Shown: positions 17,744 to 26,968 of the stretch, in pieces
How positions within the stretch are numbered: the first letter of the stretch is position 1
Layout of the letters: every line of letters starts with the position of its first letter
From: Sabulibacter ruber
GTDB lineage: Bacteria > Bacteroidota > Bacteroidia > Cytophagales > Hymenobacteraceae
Assembly: GCF_017355955.1 (NCBI RefSeq)
Contig: NZ_JAFFID010000001.1
Coordinates: forward strand, 1,984,001-2,048,000
DNA length: 64,000 nt
Direction: 5' to 3'
Program-made: the position numbers and the translations under genes
Notes under the pieces: generated by a model
Databases searched by the model: none
What the model saw: the letters and a program-made list of their open reading frames with translations, nothing else
What the model was told of the DNA's origin: nothing

Positions 17744-18571
17744 ATGCGTTCCCTGCTTCTAACTCTGGCGTTGCTCTTCCTGTTTAGAGCAACTGTGTCT
17801 GCTGCTACCCTTGGGCTTGACACTTTAAATGTAACTACTGACACTACCTTTCTCCAGACCAAACCGGAACTTACCTGGACTCAGAAACACCGGAAACTGT
17901 TGCTGCGGTCTTCTTCGGCCCTGCTGGCCACCGGACTGTTCATTGCCTCTTACCAACACTTTGACCGGCCTATCCACGTTTTGTCCCAGGCCAGTCGTAC
18001 TCCCTTAACCAACAATACCGCAAAAGTACTGCAACCCATGGGTACAGCGCTTCCGCTGCACGCCACGTTTGCCGCTATGTTCACCATTGGTGCCCTGGCC
18101 AAACGCCCCAAGATGAGAGACGCAGCCATTGTTGGTTTGGGAAGCTTCTATATCAACTCCCTGGTCACCGATAAACTGAAGAAAACTTTCCAGCGCCACA
18201 GACCCTCCAACACAAGTGACAGCCAATTGTTTGATGGGGCAGACGGCAACGGTACCAACACCTCCTTTCCGTCGTCGCACACTTCCAATGCCTTTGCCGC
18301 TGCTACGGCCATTGCCTCGGTGTACCATGACAGCCGATGGGTGCCGCAGCTTGCCTACGGGGTTGCCACACTGGTAGGCCTCTCACGGATCAATGACAAC
18401 AAGCATTGGGCCTCAGATGTACTGGCGGGCGCAGCCGTTGGGTACCTAACCGGTAAAGCTACGTATTGGGGGTACAGCCACCTGAAGGGGAAACTCTCTA
18501 AGCCCAAATGGGTGGTAACCCCAACCTGGCAAAGCGGTCAGGCGGGCGTAAATGCCTCGCTCCGGTTCTAG
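17744..18571 (+). CDS. PAP2 family lipid phosphatase
   Basis: A 275-aa protein with an N-terminal signal sequence and several membrane helices. The three phosphatase motifs are present in order: KKTFQRHRP, SFPSSHTS, and SRINDNKHWASD with the catalytic histidine. PAP2 enzymes dephosphorylate membrane lipids such as undecaprenyl diphosphate, phosphatidate or phosphatidylglycerophosphate at the periplasmic face. It stands alone upstream of an AraC gene. It might in principle replace the lost PgpA-type phosphatase at 27.5 kb, but nothing in the sequence shows this. Confidence 0.9.
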   Translation: MRSLLLTLALLFLFRATVSAATLGLDTLNVTTDTTFLQTKPELTWTQKHRKLLLRSSSALLATGLFIASYQHFDRPIHVLSQASRTPLTNNTAKVLQPMGTALPLHATFAAMFTIGALAKRPKMRDAAIVGLGSFYINSLVTDKLKKTFQRHRPSNTSDSQLFDGADGNGTNTSFPSSHTSNAFAAATAIASVYHDSRWVPQLAYGVATLVGLSRINDNKHWASDVLAGAAVGYLTGKATYWGYSHLKGKLSKPKWVVTPTWQSGQAGVNASLRF

Positions 18572-18612
18572 GCCTGGTGGCGCCATTTAGTTAATTTGGT
18601 TACCTTTAAGGT

Positions 18613-19638
18613 ATGCCAATCTCCCTTCGCGAAGAACCCACCATTTCAGTGCAGCTGCTGAACATGACGCTGCAAATAACCCAGGAAGAAGGTCTGGACA
18701 ATGCTGCCCTATGCCAGGCGGCAGGTCTGGACCTTCGTCTTTTAGCCGATTGGGAAGCGCGGGTTCCCTTCAGTGCCCAAAACCGGCTGTGGCGCGCCAT
18801 CTTAGATGCCTCTGGCAATGAACAGTTTGGTTTACTGGTGGGAGAACGGTTTCAACCGCAAGCCGCCAGCACCGTGGCCTATGTCATGATGCATGCCCCT
18901 ACCCTGGGCAAGGCTATGGAGAAATGCGGCCAATACCAGGCCCTGCTTTGCGATGCCACCCATTTGCGGTACCATCCGCAGGAAGCCACCTTCACCCTGG
19001 AGTTTCTGGTGCCCTGGGTTCCGGAGACCCGGTACACCATAGATAAAATGGTGGCCCTGTTCACTATGGTCATGCGGCAGATGACGTGCCAGGACATAGC
19101 TCCCGTGCAGGTAGGCTTCCAGTTTCCGGCTCCCGCCGATGTCTCCGGCTATCACCGCATTCTGCCCAGAACAGAGTTTCTTTTTGACTGCGACATCAAT
19201 TACATCAAATTTAAGCCGGAGGACCTGGAAACACCCGTGCGTGGTGCCAACGTGGATTTGTACCGCATCTTTGAGCAGCACGCCCAAACCCTGCTGGCCA
19301 AGCATCAGCAAACGCACTCCCTGACGTACCTGGTCAACGCAGAGTTGATGAAACTTTTGCGTGCCGAGGCCCCCACCGTAGAGATGGTTGCCCATAACCT
19401 GGGTATGAGCGTCCGGAGCCTGCAGTTGAAGTTGCAACAGGAGAATACCTCTTTTCAAGCTATTTTGAACGAAACACGCAAAGAACTGGCCCAGCTTTAC
19501 CTGAGAGACCGGCACCTCTCCAAAGCAGACATCGCGTATCTGCTTGGTTTCTCAGAGGTAAGCGTCTTTTCCAGAACTTTTAAGAAGTGGACAGGTTCTA
19601 CCCCAAGCCAATACCAGGCTGAACTGCTACCTTCGTAG
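18613..19638 (+). CDS. AraC family regulator with OruR/ArgR-type sensor domain
   Basis: The 341-aa protein has an N-terminal Arabinose-bd-type ligand domain (about 20-200), of the type found in OruR and in virulence or amino-acid catabolism regulators, and a C-terminal AraC helix-turn-helix pair (about 245-335, ending GFSEVSVFSRTFKKWTGSTPSQY). It lies 41 bp after the PAP2 gene and 79 bp before a dienelactone hydrolase gene on the same strand. The hydrolase may be a target. Confidence 0.9.
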   Translation: MPISLREEPTISVQLLNMTLQITQEEGLDNAALCQAAGLDLRLLADWEARVPFSAQNRLWRAILDASGNEQFGLLVGERFQPQAASTVAYVMMHAPTLGKAMEKCGQYQALLCDATHLRYHPQEATFTLEFLVPWVPETRYTIDKMVALFTMVMRQMTCQDIAPVQVGFQFPAPADVSGYHRILPRTEFLFDCDINYIKFKPEDLETPVRGANVDLYRIFEQHAQTLLAKHQQTHSLTYLVNAELMKLLRAEAPTVEMVAHNLGMSVRSLQLKLQQENTSFQAILNETRKELAQLYLRDRHLSKADIAYLLGFSEVSVFSRTFKKWTGSTPSQYQAELLPS

Positions 19639-19717
19639 CGGCTTTTGCAAATCTTTATGACCGCAGCGTAAGTATAGAGGTTGGCTAAGCGTAACACCCA
19701 TAACCTTATTATCATCT

Positions 19718-20515
19718 ATGAAAAAGCTTTCATTTGCTTTTGTCTTCATTCTTACTGTCATGGCACAACTCTCCGCCCAGGCCCAGCAAATTAAAACGCA
19801 GCTGGTAGAGTACAAAGAGGGAAACACCACCCTGGAAGGATATCTGGCGTACGATGCCTCCAAAAAAGGCAAACTTCCCGGGGTATTGGTGGTACACGAG
19901 TGGAACGGGCTCAATGACTACACCAAACAGCGCTGTGAGCAGTTAGCCAAGATGGGCTACGTGGCCTTTGCGGCCGATATCTACGGCAAAGGCGTAAGAC
20001 CCAAAACCCCTCAGGAGTCTGGGGCCGAAGCCGGAAAATACAAGAACAACATTCCGCTGCTGCGCCAACGGGTAAATGCCGCCCTGGCCCAGTTAAAGAA
20101 ACAACCAAACGTAGACGCCTCTAAAACTGCTGCCATTGGCTACTGTTTTGGGGGTACCACGGTGCTGGAACTAGCCCGCAGCGGTGCCGATGTAGCCGGG
20201 GTAGTAAGCTTCCACGGAGGTCTGGGCACCCCAAACCCAGCCGATGCCTCCAACATCAAAGCGAAAGTGCTGGTTGCCCACGGTGCCATTGACCCCTTCG
20301 TGCCGAAAGCTGAACTAGATGCCTTCTTCAAGGAAATGAACGACGCCAACGTAGATTACCAGTTCAACGCCTACAGCGGCGCGGTGCACTCTTTCACCAA
20401 TCCGGGGGCGGGCTCAGACATCAAGCAAGGAGCCGCCTACAACGCCACCGCCGACCGTCGGTCCTGGGAGGCGATGAAGCTGTTCTTTAATGAATTGTTC
20501 TCGGCCAGGAAATAG
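19718..20515 (+). CDS. Exported dienelactone hydrolase family protein
   Basis: The 265-aa product has a signal peptide (MKKLSFAFVFILTVMAQLSAQA) and an alpha/beta-hydrolase fold. The nucleophile is Cys143 in GYCFGG, as in true dienelactone hydrolases, with Asp192 (HGAIDPF) and His224 (AVHSF) completing the triad. Export to the periplasm and an unrelated neighbourhood argue against a chloroaromatic pathway; the natural ester or lactone substrate is unknown. A terminator follows. Confidence 0.9.
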   Translation: MKKLSFAFVFILTVMAQLSAQAQQIKTQLVEYKEGNTTLEGYLAYDASKKGKLPGVLVVHEWNGLNDYTKQRCEQLAKMGYVAFAADIYGKGVRPKTPQESGAEAGKYKNNIPLLRQRVNAALAQLKKQPNVDASKTAAIGYCFGGTTVLELARSGADVAGVVSFHGGLGTPNPADASNIKAKVLVAHGAIDPFVPKAELDAFFKEMNDANVDYQFNAYSGAVHSFTNPGAGSDIKQGAAYNATADRRSWEAMKLFFNELFSARK

Positions 20516-20534
20516 ACATTCTAAGAGAAACCTC

Positions 20535-20573
20535 AAAGCCGATGCAGGTACGCTTCCTGCATCGGCTTTTTTT
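20535..20573 (+). terminator. Intrinsic terminator
   Basis: A 14-bp stem AAAGCCGATGCAGG pairs with CCTGCATCGGCTTT around a 7-nt loop and runs into a T tract, 20 bp past the dienelactone hydrolase stop. Confidence 0.92.
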
Positions 20574-20639
20574 ATGGCGTGGCAGGTGTTTTGAGGCAGT
20601 TATGGCCAAAGATCATTCAAACCAGAACCTTGGTCCTTC

Positions 20640-21656
20640 TTAAGCCACTGCCGCTGCCTCTCTCCTGTTTTTAACCTTTTTTCCTGATTTCAGCCGGTTT
20701 TCGGTGAACCAATCTAAAGTGGTTTGAATGGCTTCCTGCATGGGTGTTTCTTTCAGGTTGGGGAACATGGTTTTCCGGAGGCTATCGTCCAGGAGGATGC
20801 TGTTCTCAAACAAGTAAAGCATTTCTTCCAGCTCCCGCATCATGGGCTGAAACCAACCCAGTACTTTGAACAGCATCTTGGGATATACCCTTACCTTAGG
20901 CGTTACTGCAGCTACCTCGGCAATCTGGGTTAGCCAGGAACGCATACTGGGCACCGTGTGGCTGGCGTAGTTGAGCACAGTATAAGCAGTGGGGAACGAA
21001 GACAAGGCAGCTGCTACCATAAACCGGGCGGCATCTGGGGTATACGCCATCTGATGGGGTATATCTGCGTCTACCAACCAAGGCATGGCATTACCTTGCA
21101 AGGCTCCTTCAAAAATGGGGGCAAAGCCCGCGTTGGTCACATTGGGTCCCCAGAAATCTGGGAGGCGTACGTTCACCACGCGCAGGTTTCCGTTTTGGGC
21201 CAATTTTTCTAACAACTGCTCCAAATGAAGCCGTAGCTGCCCTTTTCTGGTATCCGGGGCGGGAACATCGGTTTCTTTGATAGGCCTGGAGGTGTTGCCG
21301 TAGGAGTACACATTACCGGGGAACAGCAGGGTGGCTCCTGCCGCTGATGCCGCTTCTATGATGTTCTGGGTGACTGGTTTCATGAACTCCTCCCATTGGT
21401 GATATGGATAGTTCACGGCATGTACCACCAACTGCTTTCCTTGCGCAACCGCCAGCACTTCTTCTTTCCTGGTGGCATCGCCTGACACAATCTGCAGGCC
21501 AGGAGCATCCCCAAACAATTGGCGGGCTCTAGCAGGGTTTCTAGCCAGAACTGTTACAGAAAAGTTTTGCTCCAGCAGCTCTTTGGTAACAGCGTACCCA
21601 ATGGCCCCTGTGGCTCCCAGAACCAGGCTAGACAGGTGAGAAGAATTGGTTTTCAT
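20640..21656 (-). CDS. NAD(P)-dependent epimerase/dehydratase (extended SDR)
   Basis: The start was placed at MKTNSSHLSS (21656); the ORF could open at 21770 but the extra residues have no family match. The 338-aa protein begins with the nucleotide-binding VLGATGAIGYAV and has the extended-SDR layout, although the usual YxxxK is not obvious (GNVYSYGN region). Relatives include nucleoside-diphosphate-sugar epimerase-like proteins of unclear substrate. It is convergent with the dienelactone hydrolase. Confidence 0.85.
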   Translation of the reverse strand: MKTNSSHLSSLVLGATGAIGYAVTKELLEQNFSVTVLARNPARARQLFGDAPGLQIVSGDATRKEEVLAVAQGKQLVVHAVNYPYHQWEEFMKPVTQNIIEAASAAGATLLFPGNVYSYGNTSRPIKETDVPAPDTRKGQLRLHLEQLLEKLAQNGNLRVVNVRLPDFWGPNVTNAGFAPIFEGALQGNAMPWLVDADIPHQMAYTPDAARFMVAAALSSFPTAYTVLNYASHTVPSMRSWLTQIAEVAAVTPKVRVYPKMLFKVLGWFQPMMRELEEMLYLFENSILLDDSLRKTMFPNLKETPMQEAIQTTLDWFTENRLKSGKKVKNRREAAAVA

Positions 21657-21848
21657 GGCGTTCAGCGTTAAGGTGAAAGAATGAAACAAAGCTACGCCCT
21701 TTGAAAACCTTGGTGTTGACCACCTACGTATTTGATTTGACCATTTACGCAAAGCAGGTCTAACTATCACCTGCCGATACCGTAAGGATAAGGCTTCTGC
21801 AGAACATCCCCCGTTTTGCCGCCACCCAAGTTGTAACCCCTAGTTCAA

Positions 21849-23654
21849 ATGCCCTCAGTTTCTGTTCAGAGATCGTCTTTTCTTGTGTATGGTTTGGTTT
21901 TGCTTTTGGCAGGCATGGCTTTTTCGGCGTGTAAAAAGAAGAATCCGCATGCCGAGGATACCGTGGTCTTTAAACCGCAGCCCATCTCCCCTGAGGACAC
22001 CATCAAATACCCCAATGAGCTGATCACTACCCTTAACCGGAAAAACCGCTGGGTAGACTCGGTGTTCAGGCGCATGACACCAGATGAGCGCATCACCCAA
22101 CTCATGATGATTGAGGTCTTCTCCAACCAGGGCCAGAAACATGAAGAGGATGTCCTCAAACTCATTAAACGGTACAAGGTGGGTGGTTTGATTTTCTTCC
22201 AAGGCGGACCGGTACGGCAAGCTAAGCTGACCAACCGGCTACAGGCAGCCTCCAAAGTGCCCCTCTGGATTGGAATGGACGCTGAAAACGGCATTGGCAT
22301 GCGCATGGACAGCGCCATGCAATATCCCCTGCCCATGTTGCTGGGTGCCATTAACAACGATAGCCTCATCTACCGCATGGGCGCCGAGATGGCGTTTGAG
22401 TTTAAACGCCTGGGCATGCACCTGAATTTTGCCCCGGTGGTAGACGTGAACAACAATCCGCAGAACCCCATTATCAGTTACCGGGCGTTTGGGGAGAATA
22501 AAAACGACGTGAGTTCCAAAAGTCTGGCCCAGATGCAGGGCATGCAGGACAACGGCATCATTGCCACCGCCAAACACTTTCCTGGCCACGGCGATACCGA
22601 TGTAGACTCGCATCTTGACTTGCCCGTAATCCCTTACGGTCGCAATCGGCTAGACTCACTTGAACTGTATCCGTTCCGGCATCTGATCCAAAGCGGGGTA
22701 GGCGGTATCATGGTAGGGCATATCCACTTGCCTAAACTTGACTCCACCACCAACCTTCCTGCCTCCCTTTCTAAACCTATTGTGAATGGAATCCTCAAAA
22801 AGGAACTGCGCTATGGGGGGCTCATTTTCACCGATGCCATGGTCATGAAAGGCGTTACCAAATACTTTGAGCCTGGCGAAGCCGAAGTAATGGCGCTGGA
22901 GGCGGGCAACGATGTGCTGGAACGCCTGGTAAGTGTTCCCAAGGCTTTGAGCGCTATCAGGAAAGCCATCAGGCAAGGCAGGCTCAGCCAACAGGAAATT
23001 GACCGCAGATGCAAGAAAGTACTCGCAGCCAAGTACTGGGTGGGGCTCAATAACTACCAGCCCATCAAGATAGACAGCCTGTACCAGGACCTGCACGCCC
23101 CGCACGCACACGAAATGCTTCGGCAACTAGCGGAGGGATCGCTTACCTTGCTGCAGAACAAGCGCAACCAGATTCCGCTGGAAAACAAGAAGCGCCGGAC
23201 CATTGCCAGCCTGGCCGTGGGAGGCACCAGAACTACCTTTTTCCAGAAGAAAATAAAGGAACAACTGGCAGTTAAAGATTACTTTCTACCCCGCCGCACC
23301 AAAAAGAAAGACCTGGAGAAACTCAGGAAAGAACTGCTCAAGCATGACCTTCTTCTGATCAGTATTTACGGTCCCAGCATCAGGCCCAGCAATAACCTGG
23401 GGTTCACGCCAGAAGACAGAGCCTTGGTGAATGAGCTCATCCGCAAGAAAAGAAGCATTGTGGTGCTCTTTGACAACGCCTATACCTTGAACCGGTTTGA
23501 GGATGTCCATCAGGCCACTGCTTTGCTGGTAGGCTACCAGCAATTACCCGCGGTACAGGCCGCTGCGGCCAGACTGATCATGGGCAATTTAAAACCGCAG
23601 GGCAAACTGCCGGTAACAGTGAACAAACATTTCCAGTACGGCGAGGGACTCTAA
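21849..23654 (+). CDS. GH3 beta-N-acetylhexosaminidase, NagZ-like lipoprotein
   Basis: A 601-aa lipoprotein (signal ending in AFSACKKK). The GH3 TIM barrel carries the NagZ hallmark KHFPGHGDTDVDSH at about 241-254, whose His-Asp pair acts as general acid/base, and the nucleophile Asp near residue 328 in FTDAMVMKG. A GH3 C-terminal alpha/beta domain follows (about 430-600), making it longer than E. coli NagZ and more like the two-domain Bacillus and Bacteroidota forms. It should release terminal GlcNAc from peptidoglycan fragments. It leads a three-gene operon with a NamZ homologue. Confidence 0.92.
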   Translation: MPSVSVQRSSFLVYGLVLLLAGMAFSACKKKNPHAEDTVVFKPQPISPEDTIKYPNELITTLNRKNRWVDSVFRRMTPDERITQLMMIEVFSNQGQKHEEDVLKLIKRYKVGGLIFFQGGPVRQAKLTNRLQAASKVPLWIGMDAENGIGMRMDSAMQYPLPMLLGAINNDSLIYRMGAEMAFEFKRLGMHLNFAPVVDVNNNPQNPIISYRAFGENKNDVSSKSLAQMQGMQDNGIIATAKHFPGHGDTDVDSHLDLPVIPYGRNRLDSLELYPFRHLIQSGVGGIMVGHIHLPKLDSTTNLPASLSKPIVNGILKKELRYGGLIFTDAMVMKGVTKYFEPGEAEVMALEAGNDVLERLVSVPKALSAIRKAIRQGRLSQQEIDRRCKKVLAAKYWVGLNNYQPIKIDSLYQDLHAPHAHEMLRQLAEGSLTLLQNKRNQIPLENKKRRTIASLAVGGTRTTFFQKKIKEQLAVKDYFLPRRTKKKDLEKLRKELLKHDLLLISIYGPSIRPSNNLGFTPEDRALVNELIRKKRSIVVLFDNAYTLNRFEDVHQATALLVGYQQLPAVQAAAARLIMGNLKPQGKLPVTVNKHFQYGEGL

Positions 23655-23668
23655 TCTCCATACTCACT

Positions 23669-23709
23669 CCTGTTTCAGGTTCATTTTCAGCAAAATAGCC
23701 CTAAAACAA
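23669..23709. repeat. 3EP palindromic element, copy 8, inside an operon gap
   Basis: CTGTTTCAGGTTCATTTTC meets CAAAATAGCCCTAAAACAAG. It lies in the 93-bp gap between the NagZ-like and NamZ-like genes, so transcription may be attenuated there. Confidence 0.55.
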
Positions 23710-23747
23710 GTAGTGGAAAGATATACTTCTTTCACTATATTGTAGGC

Positions 23748-25037
23748 ATGAAAATACGTTTTTCCCTCAGCGTGTTTTACCTGCTGATCTTCCAGTTGCT
23801 TACACACGCGCCGGCTTCCGCGCAATCAAGCAAAACGGCCAAAGCCGTCTCTCCCTCTGACCGGGTCATTATTGGCATAGAGCGCCTGGTTACGCCGGAG
23901 TTTCTGCCTTACATCCAGAACCGGCGGGTAGCCATTCTTACTAACCATACCGGTGTTATGCCAGACCAAAGCCACATTGTGGATCTGCTGCACGCCCGCT
24001 CAGATGTGAAGGTGGTCAAATTATTCAGCCCGGAACACGGTATCCGGGGCGAGGCCGATACCCATGTGTCTGATGACGTGGATAAGAAAACCGGCCTGAA
24101 GGTTATTTCTTTATACGGCAAGGTGCGCAAACCAACCCCAGAGATGTTGCAGGACGTTGATGTGCTGCTCTTTGATATTCAGGATGTGGGAGCCCGTTAC
24201 TACACCTACATTGCCACCATGGCCGCCGTGCTGGAAGCCGCCGCTGAAAACAAAAAGCAGATGATTGTTCTGGACCGGCCAAACCCAATCACAGGAGTGT
24301 ATGTAGACGGCGTGGTAGGGAAAAACGCCAAAGAACCCGTTTCCGGACCTAATTACCTGCCCATCACGCACGGAATGACGGTAGGGGAACTGGCTCGGAT
24401 GTTCAACGGGGAACGTGCCGCCAGGAAGTTACCTCAAGCCGAGCTGATGGTAGTGCCCATGCGCCATTACGCCCGCAGCCAGTGGTTTGACCAATCTGGT
24501 TTGCCCTGGGTAAAACCCTCCCCCAACATGCTGAACCTGACCACGGCTTCTCTGTACCCGGCTACCTGCATTCTGGAAGGCACCAACGTTTCTGAGGGAC
24601 GCGGCACCCTGCAACCGTTTGAATTCATTGGCGCTCCCTGGATTGACGGCGAAAAACTGGCGAAGCAACTGAACAGCTATAAACTGGCGGGCATCACGTT
24701 CAAACCTACCCAGTTCAAACCAGACAGCGTGGTAGACGGCATCCGGATTTATCCGCCCAAGTTTGTGGGCCAGACCTGCAGCGGAGTACAGGCCGTGATC
24801 ACAGACCGAAGTAAGTTTGAATCGGCTAAGGCCAGCGTCTACATCATCCATGCCCTCAAGACGCTCTACCCTACCCAGCTGGAGTGGAAGAACACTCGCC
24901 TGGATGGCCTCTGGAAAACCGATGTGCCCCGCACCCGCCTTTTAGCGGGTGATTCTCCTAAAAATATCATTTCTGACTGGACACCTGAATTGACTTATTT
25001 TAAGCAAGTTAGAGCCAAATACCTGCTCTATCCGTAA
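23748..25037 (+). CDS. Exo-beta-N-acetylmuramidase, NamZ-like (DUF1343, GH171)
   Basis: The 429-aa product has a signal peptide (cleaved after PASA) and the two-domain DUF1343 fold. The Rossmann-like catalytic domain shows AILTNHTG, the catalytic Glu in FSPEHGIRGEAD (about 92-103), DVGARYYTY and DRPNPI. NamZ cleaves MurNAc from the non-reducing end of glycan strands. Together with the NagZ-like lipoprotein just upstream it can degrade glycan chains one sugar at a time. The next gene starts 29 bp downstream. Confidence 0.92.
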   Translation: MKIRFSLSVFYLLIFQLLTHAPASAQSSKTAKAVSPSDRVIIGIERLVTPEFLPYIQNRRVAILTNHTGVMPDQSHIVDLLHARSDVKVVKLFSPEHGIRGEADTHVSDDVDKKTGLKVISLYGKVRKPTPEMLQDVDVLLFDIQDVGARYYTYIATMAAVLEAAAENKKQMIVLDRPNPITGVYVDGVVGKNAKEPVSGPNYLPITHGMTVGELARMFNGERAARKLPQAELMVVPMRHYARSQWFDQSGLPWVKPSPNMLNLTTASLYPATCILEGTNVSEGRGTLQPFEFIGAPWIDGEKLAKQLNSYKLAGITFKPTQFKPDSVVDGIRIYPPKFVGQTCSGVQAVITDRSKFESAKASVYIIHALKTLYPTQLEWKNTRLDGLWKTDVPRTRLLAGDSPKNIISDWTPELTYFKQVRAKYLLYP

Positions 25038-25066
25038 AAGGCTGACATCATACAAGAGAAGAATAC

Positions 25067-26092
25067 ATGGGTAAAGGGTTTTCGATCTACCTCCTGCTTT
25101 TACTTTCTGGATTAGGATTGCACGGCTGTCAATCTTCCACCAACACCAGAAACCATGAAGCAGCAACTATTAAGGCTGCCACTGTTTTAGAGGAACCAAA
25201 ACACTCATACGCCACTAAAAACGTGATCCTGGTGGTCATAGACGGGGTACGGTACTCTGAGTCCTGGGGTGATTCTACCCGGCGCTATATTCCGCACATG
25301 ACTAAACTGGCCTCCAAGGGCCTCTTCCACCCAGCGTTTTATAACCAGGGAGTTACCCTCACTAATCCAGGGCACGCAGCCTTAACCACCGGTAAATACC
25401 AGCGCCTGAAGAACAACGGCAGCGAGATTCCTGATTATCCATCGGTTTTTCATTATTACCGGAAATTCACCGGTGCTCCCGCCCAGGATGCCTGGATTAT
25501 TACCAGTAAAGACAAACTGGAAATACTGGCCCGTACCAACAGCTCAGAATCTGCGGCAGCCTTTGCCCCGTCTGTTGACTGCGGCGTGGAAGGCTTAGGC
25601 TCCGGCTACCGCGATGATACCACCACCCTTAGGGTTGCCAAAAGACTGCTGGCGAAACACACCCCCAAGACAGCACTCATCAACCTGAGAGGGCCGGATT
25701 CAGAGGCTCACCTTAAAAACTGGGAAGGGTATCTGGGCGCTATTCAGGAAACCGATAAGATGGTGTCGGACCTCTGGAGCTGGCTACAAAAGCACCCAGA
25801 ATACAAAAACACCACTACCCTGCTCATCACCAATGACCATGGGCGGCACACCGGCACCCAATTCCAGAATCACGGCGATAATTGCAAGGGCTGTCGGCAT
25901 ATCAGTTTGCTGGTGCTCGGCCCCGATGTAAAGCCCGGCACTTTGGCATCCAGGCCCCGGTCCCAGGTAGATGTGGCGCCCACCATGGCAGAACTGTTAG
26001 GCGTTCCTTTCCCGCAGCGGGATGGCGAGCCCATGCTGGAGCTATTTGAAAGAAAACAGGCCAGAAACCTGAACAAAACAAAAGCGCTTTAG
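25067..26092 (+). CDS. Alkaline-phosphatase-superfamily phosphodiesterase, lipoprotein
   Basis: A 341-aa lipoprotein (signal ending in LGLHGCQSS). The alkaline-phosphatase/sulfatase fold is shown by VILVVIDGVRYSE (metal Asp), TNPGHAALTTG with the nucleophilic Thr, SEAHLKNWEGY and TNDHGRHTG, where Asp and His bind the second metal. It resembles type I phosphodiesterase/pyrophosphatase members. Third gene of the NagZ-NamZ operon, so its substrate may be a cell-wall sugar phosphate; this is inference. A 3EP palindrome overlaps its stop codon. Confidence 0.85.
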   Translation: MGKGFSIYLLLLLSGLGLHGCQSSTNTRNHEAATIKAATVLEEPKHSYATKNVILVVIDGVRYSESWGDSTRRYIPHMTKLASKGLFHPAFYNQGVTLTNPGHAALTTGKYQRLKNNGSEIPDYPSVFHYYRKFTGAPAQDAWIITSKDKLEILARTNSSESAAAFAPSVDCGVEGLGSGYRDDTTTLRVAKRLLAKHTPKTALINLRGPDSEAHLKNWEGYLGAIQETDKMVSDLWSWLQKHPEYKNTTTLLITNDHGRHTGTQFQNHGDNCKGCRHISLLVLGPDVKPGTLASRPRSQVDVAPTMAELLGVPFPQRDGEPMLELFERKQARNLNKTKAL

Positions 26093-26126
26093 GGGTGCTT
26101 TCTGTAAAACAGCCCTAAAAACGCTT
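26082..26126. repeat. 3EP palindromic element, copy 9, overlapping a stop codon
   Basis: AAGCGCTTTAGGGGTGCTTT pairs with its near complement ending CCCTAAAAACGCTT. The TAG stop of the phosphodiesterase gene (26090-26092) lies in the left arm. It is the only hairpin between this gene and the convergent phosphatidyltransferase, so it probably acts as terminator for both. Confidence 0.6.
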
Positions 26127-26153
26127 CCGTATTCTTTCACAAGCTTGAATTTT

Positions 26154-26933
26154 TTACTGGTCTGCCAGGGCTTTCTCCTTCAGTTCAATGGCATGCTTGG
26201 CTTCCCTCAACCGGGTAATGGCAGTGATATTGGTGAAAATGGCGAGGACCGTGATAGGAACCGTGAAAATGGACATGGTCTCGAAAATGTGGAACGGAAT
26301 GCCGGGCACATACAGCTTGTAGTCACCGCCAATAATGGAGGAGGCAATACCGCAGAACATACCGGCCAGGGCAATCAGCACCACTCTCTCTGGCCGCTGA
26401 AAGAAACCGCCTTTGCAGTCCACGCCTAATCCCTCGGCCCGGGCTCTGGTATAACTCACCATCATAGAGCCAATCATGGCAATAAACGCGAAAAGCGAAC
26501 TCAGGAAATAATGATGCGCCATGAGGTAGTAACAGATGCCTAGGAACATGATCAGCTCACTGTACCTGTCCAGCACCGAGTCATACAAAGCCCCGAAGGT
26601 GGATCCCATCTTGCCCATCCGGGCTACTTGCCCGTCCAGCATATCAAAGAGGCCCGCCATCATAATTAGGAAACCGGCCCAACCCACGTAAGACAAATCG
26701 TCTCGGTTCTCGCTCTCCCCGCCAACCACAAAGATGACGGCCACCCCCACGTTCATAATGAACCCGGTAGTGGTAACGGCATTAGGCGTAAAACCAAGCC
26801 TGATCAGCAGCCTGACAAAGGGATTCACAATCTTGTAGATACCCTGTTGCAGAAAGACCTTCCATGCCTTTTCGTCTGTGGTTTTCTGCACCTCAAAGTT
26901 GGTATCCAGATCTATTTTCTCACTTGTTTCCAT
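26154..26933 (-). CDS. CDP-alcohol phosphatidyltransferase, probable phosphatidylinositol-phosphate synthase
   Basis: An integral membrane enzyme of 259 aa with about six helices. The signature DG(x2)AR(x8)G(x3)D(x3)D is intact in DGQVARMGKMG...GALYDSVLD and binds magnesium and the CDP group. The family moves a phosphatidyl group from CDP-diacylglycerol to an alcohol. Its place in an operon with myo-inositol-3-phosphate synthase and a PgpA remnant points to inositol-3-phosphate as acceptor. Last gene of the inositol-lipid operon, 35 bp after gtrA. Confidence 0.88.
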   Translation of the reverse strand: METSEKIDLDTNFEVQKTTDEKAWKVFLQQGIYKIVNPFVRLLIRLGFTPNAVTTTGFIMNVGVAVIFVVGGESENRDDLSYVGWAGFLIMMAGLFDMLDGQVARMGKMGSTFGALYDSVLDRYSELIMFLGICYYLMAHHYFLSSLFAFIAMIGSMMVSYTRARAEGLGVDCKGGFFQRPERVVLIALAGMFCGIASSIIGGDYKLYVPGIPFHIFETMSIFTVPITVLAIFTNITAITRLREAKHAIELKEKALADQ

Positions 26934-26968
26934 GTACCCAAAGTCAAAAAATTGGCAAAATGCATAGA

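Noticed and set aside
17744..18571. PAP2 protein as the proven replacement for the lost PgpA-type phosphatase
   Set aside because: It is 9 kb away in another operon and the family acts on many lipids; nothing in the sequence shows this link.
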